Source: Caryophanales bacterium UBA970 (GTDB lineage Bacteria; Bacillota_I; Bacilli_A; RFN20; CAG-826). From it: a stretch of 23,307 bases of DNA. Each line of letters starts with the position of its first letter. The stretch's first letter is position 1. The stretch spans positions 1-23,307 of the forward strand of contig DBCA01000005.1 of the NCBI GenBank assembly GCA_002292805.1. Reading direction: 5' to 3'. The translations under genes and the position numbers were made by a program. The notes under the pieces were generated by a model that worked only from the letters and a program-made list of their open reading frames with translations, made no database searches and was not told the origin of the DNA. Shown one piece after another: positions 22,967 through 23,307 of this stretch.

Positions 22967-23307
22967 TCAACCTTTGACGGACCCGCCGGTCACCCCTTCA
23001 ATGTAATAACGTTGCATGAATGTAAACAAGAGGGTAATCGGTAAAGCGACCAAGACAGAACCTGCCAAGAACGTCGTGAAGTACTGGGTAATGTTTTCCC
23101 GTTGGGTAATCCAAACCAATCCGACAGCGACGTTATAACTATCGGTGTTATCAAGTAAGATGACACGAGCGAAGATATAATCACCCCATGGACCGATAAA
23201 GGAAGTTAACGCGGTGAAAATAACAATCGGTTTTGATAAAGGCAAGATGATGTGCCAGAAGATTTGGGAACGAGAAGCCCCATCAATCATCGCTGCTTCA
23301 TCAATCG
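22967..23307 (-). CDS. Maltose/maltodextrin-type ABC permease MalG, C-terminal part
   Basis: The frame continues beyond the right edge, so only the last 113 or so residues are seen. The visible start IDEAAMIDGASRSQIFWHII is the EAA loop that contacts the ATPase, followed by LPLSKPIVIFTALTSFIGPW and two further hydrophobic segments. The end YYIEGVTGGSVKG is the classic tail of MalG-type carbohydrate permeases. Its TGA lies just before the ATG of the lipoprotein amylase, with that gene's RBS inside the permease end, so they are one operon. Sugar specificity is inferred from the amylase next door. Confidence 0.9.
   Translation of the reverse strand, partial: IDEAAMIDGASRSQIFWHIILPLSKPIVIFTALTSFIGPWGDYIFARVILLDNTDSYNVAVGLVWITQRENITQYFTTFLAGSVLVALPITLLFTFMQRYYIEGVTGGSVKG

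Noticed and set aside
22965..22970. TTG start of the lipoprotein amylase
   Set aside because: The ATG two codons later has AAAGG at proper distance and gives a normal signal peptide start.
23000..23020. cre-like TAACGTTG sequence in the MalG gene
   Set aside because: It misses several fixed bases of the consensus and lies within coding sequence.

Overview
The window looks like chromosome from a low-GC, cell-wall-poor relative of the Bacillota, in the Acholeplasma / Izemoplasma / Mycoplasmatota neighbourhood. The reasons are AT-rich DNA, at least five lipoproteins with a Cys lipobox followed by Ser-rich linkers, bacterial InlB-type and BspA-type surface repeats, and an oligopeptide transporter whose OppF carries a very large insertion. 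TGA is a true stop here (for example in the ATGA overlaps at 9517-9520 and 15368-15371), so the genetic code is standard and not the Mycoplasma code. The taxonomic placement is inference.

Layout. 2-502: C-terminal part of an HD-domain phosphohydrolase. 639-1844: an acidic, low-complexity lipoprotein, closed by a bidirectional terminator shared with a convergent SAM-methyltransferase / spermidine-synthase-like gene (3030-1894). 5322-3160: a secreted S41-type serine peptidase lipoprotein, divergent from the next block. 5323-5629: a regulatory region with a near-palindromic cre/LacI-type operator and promoters facing both ways.

5630-17923: a large co-directional cluster. It holds oppA (with an InlB-like domain), a hairpin, oppB, oppC (with a large extracytoplasmic insertion), oppD, oppF (with a coiled-coil insertion of about 300 residues inside the ATPase), a lipoprotein of three InlB-like repeats, two small membrane proteins, and a five-TM protein with about 20 BspA-type leucine-rich repeats. 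Gene spacing is -19 to +3 bases from oppB to the LRR gene, so this reads as one operon. I propose that it is an elaborated peptide capture and uptake system with dedicated surface-exposed adhesive modules, possibly fed by the divergent peptidase.

17962-19833: a P1B-4-type metal efflux ATPase whose promoter sits so close to the ATG that the mRNA is probably leaderless. 19835-21373: a cytoplasmic GH13 enzyme one base downstream. 22964-21402 and 23307-22967 on the minus strand: an extracellular GH13 lipoprotein and the end of a MalG-type permease. These form the end of a maltodextrin uptake operon, so starch breakdown outside, import and cytoplasmic hydrolysis are encoded side by side. No tRNA, rRNA, CRISPR array, insertion sequence or integrase was seen.
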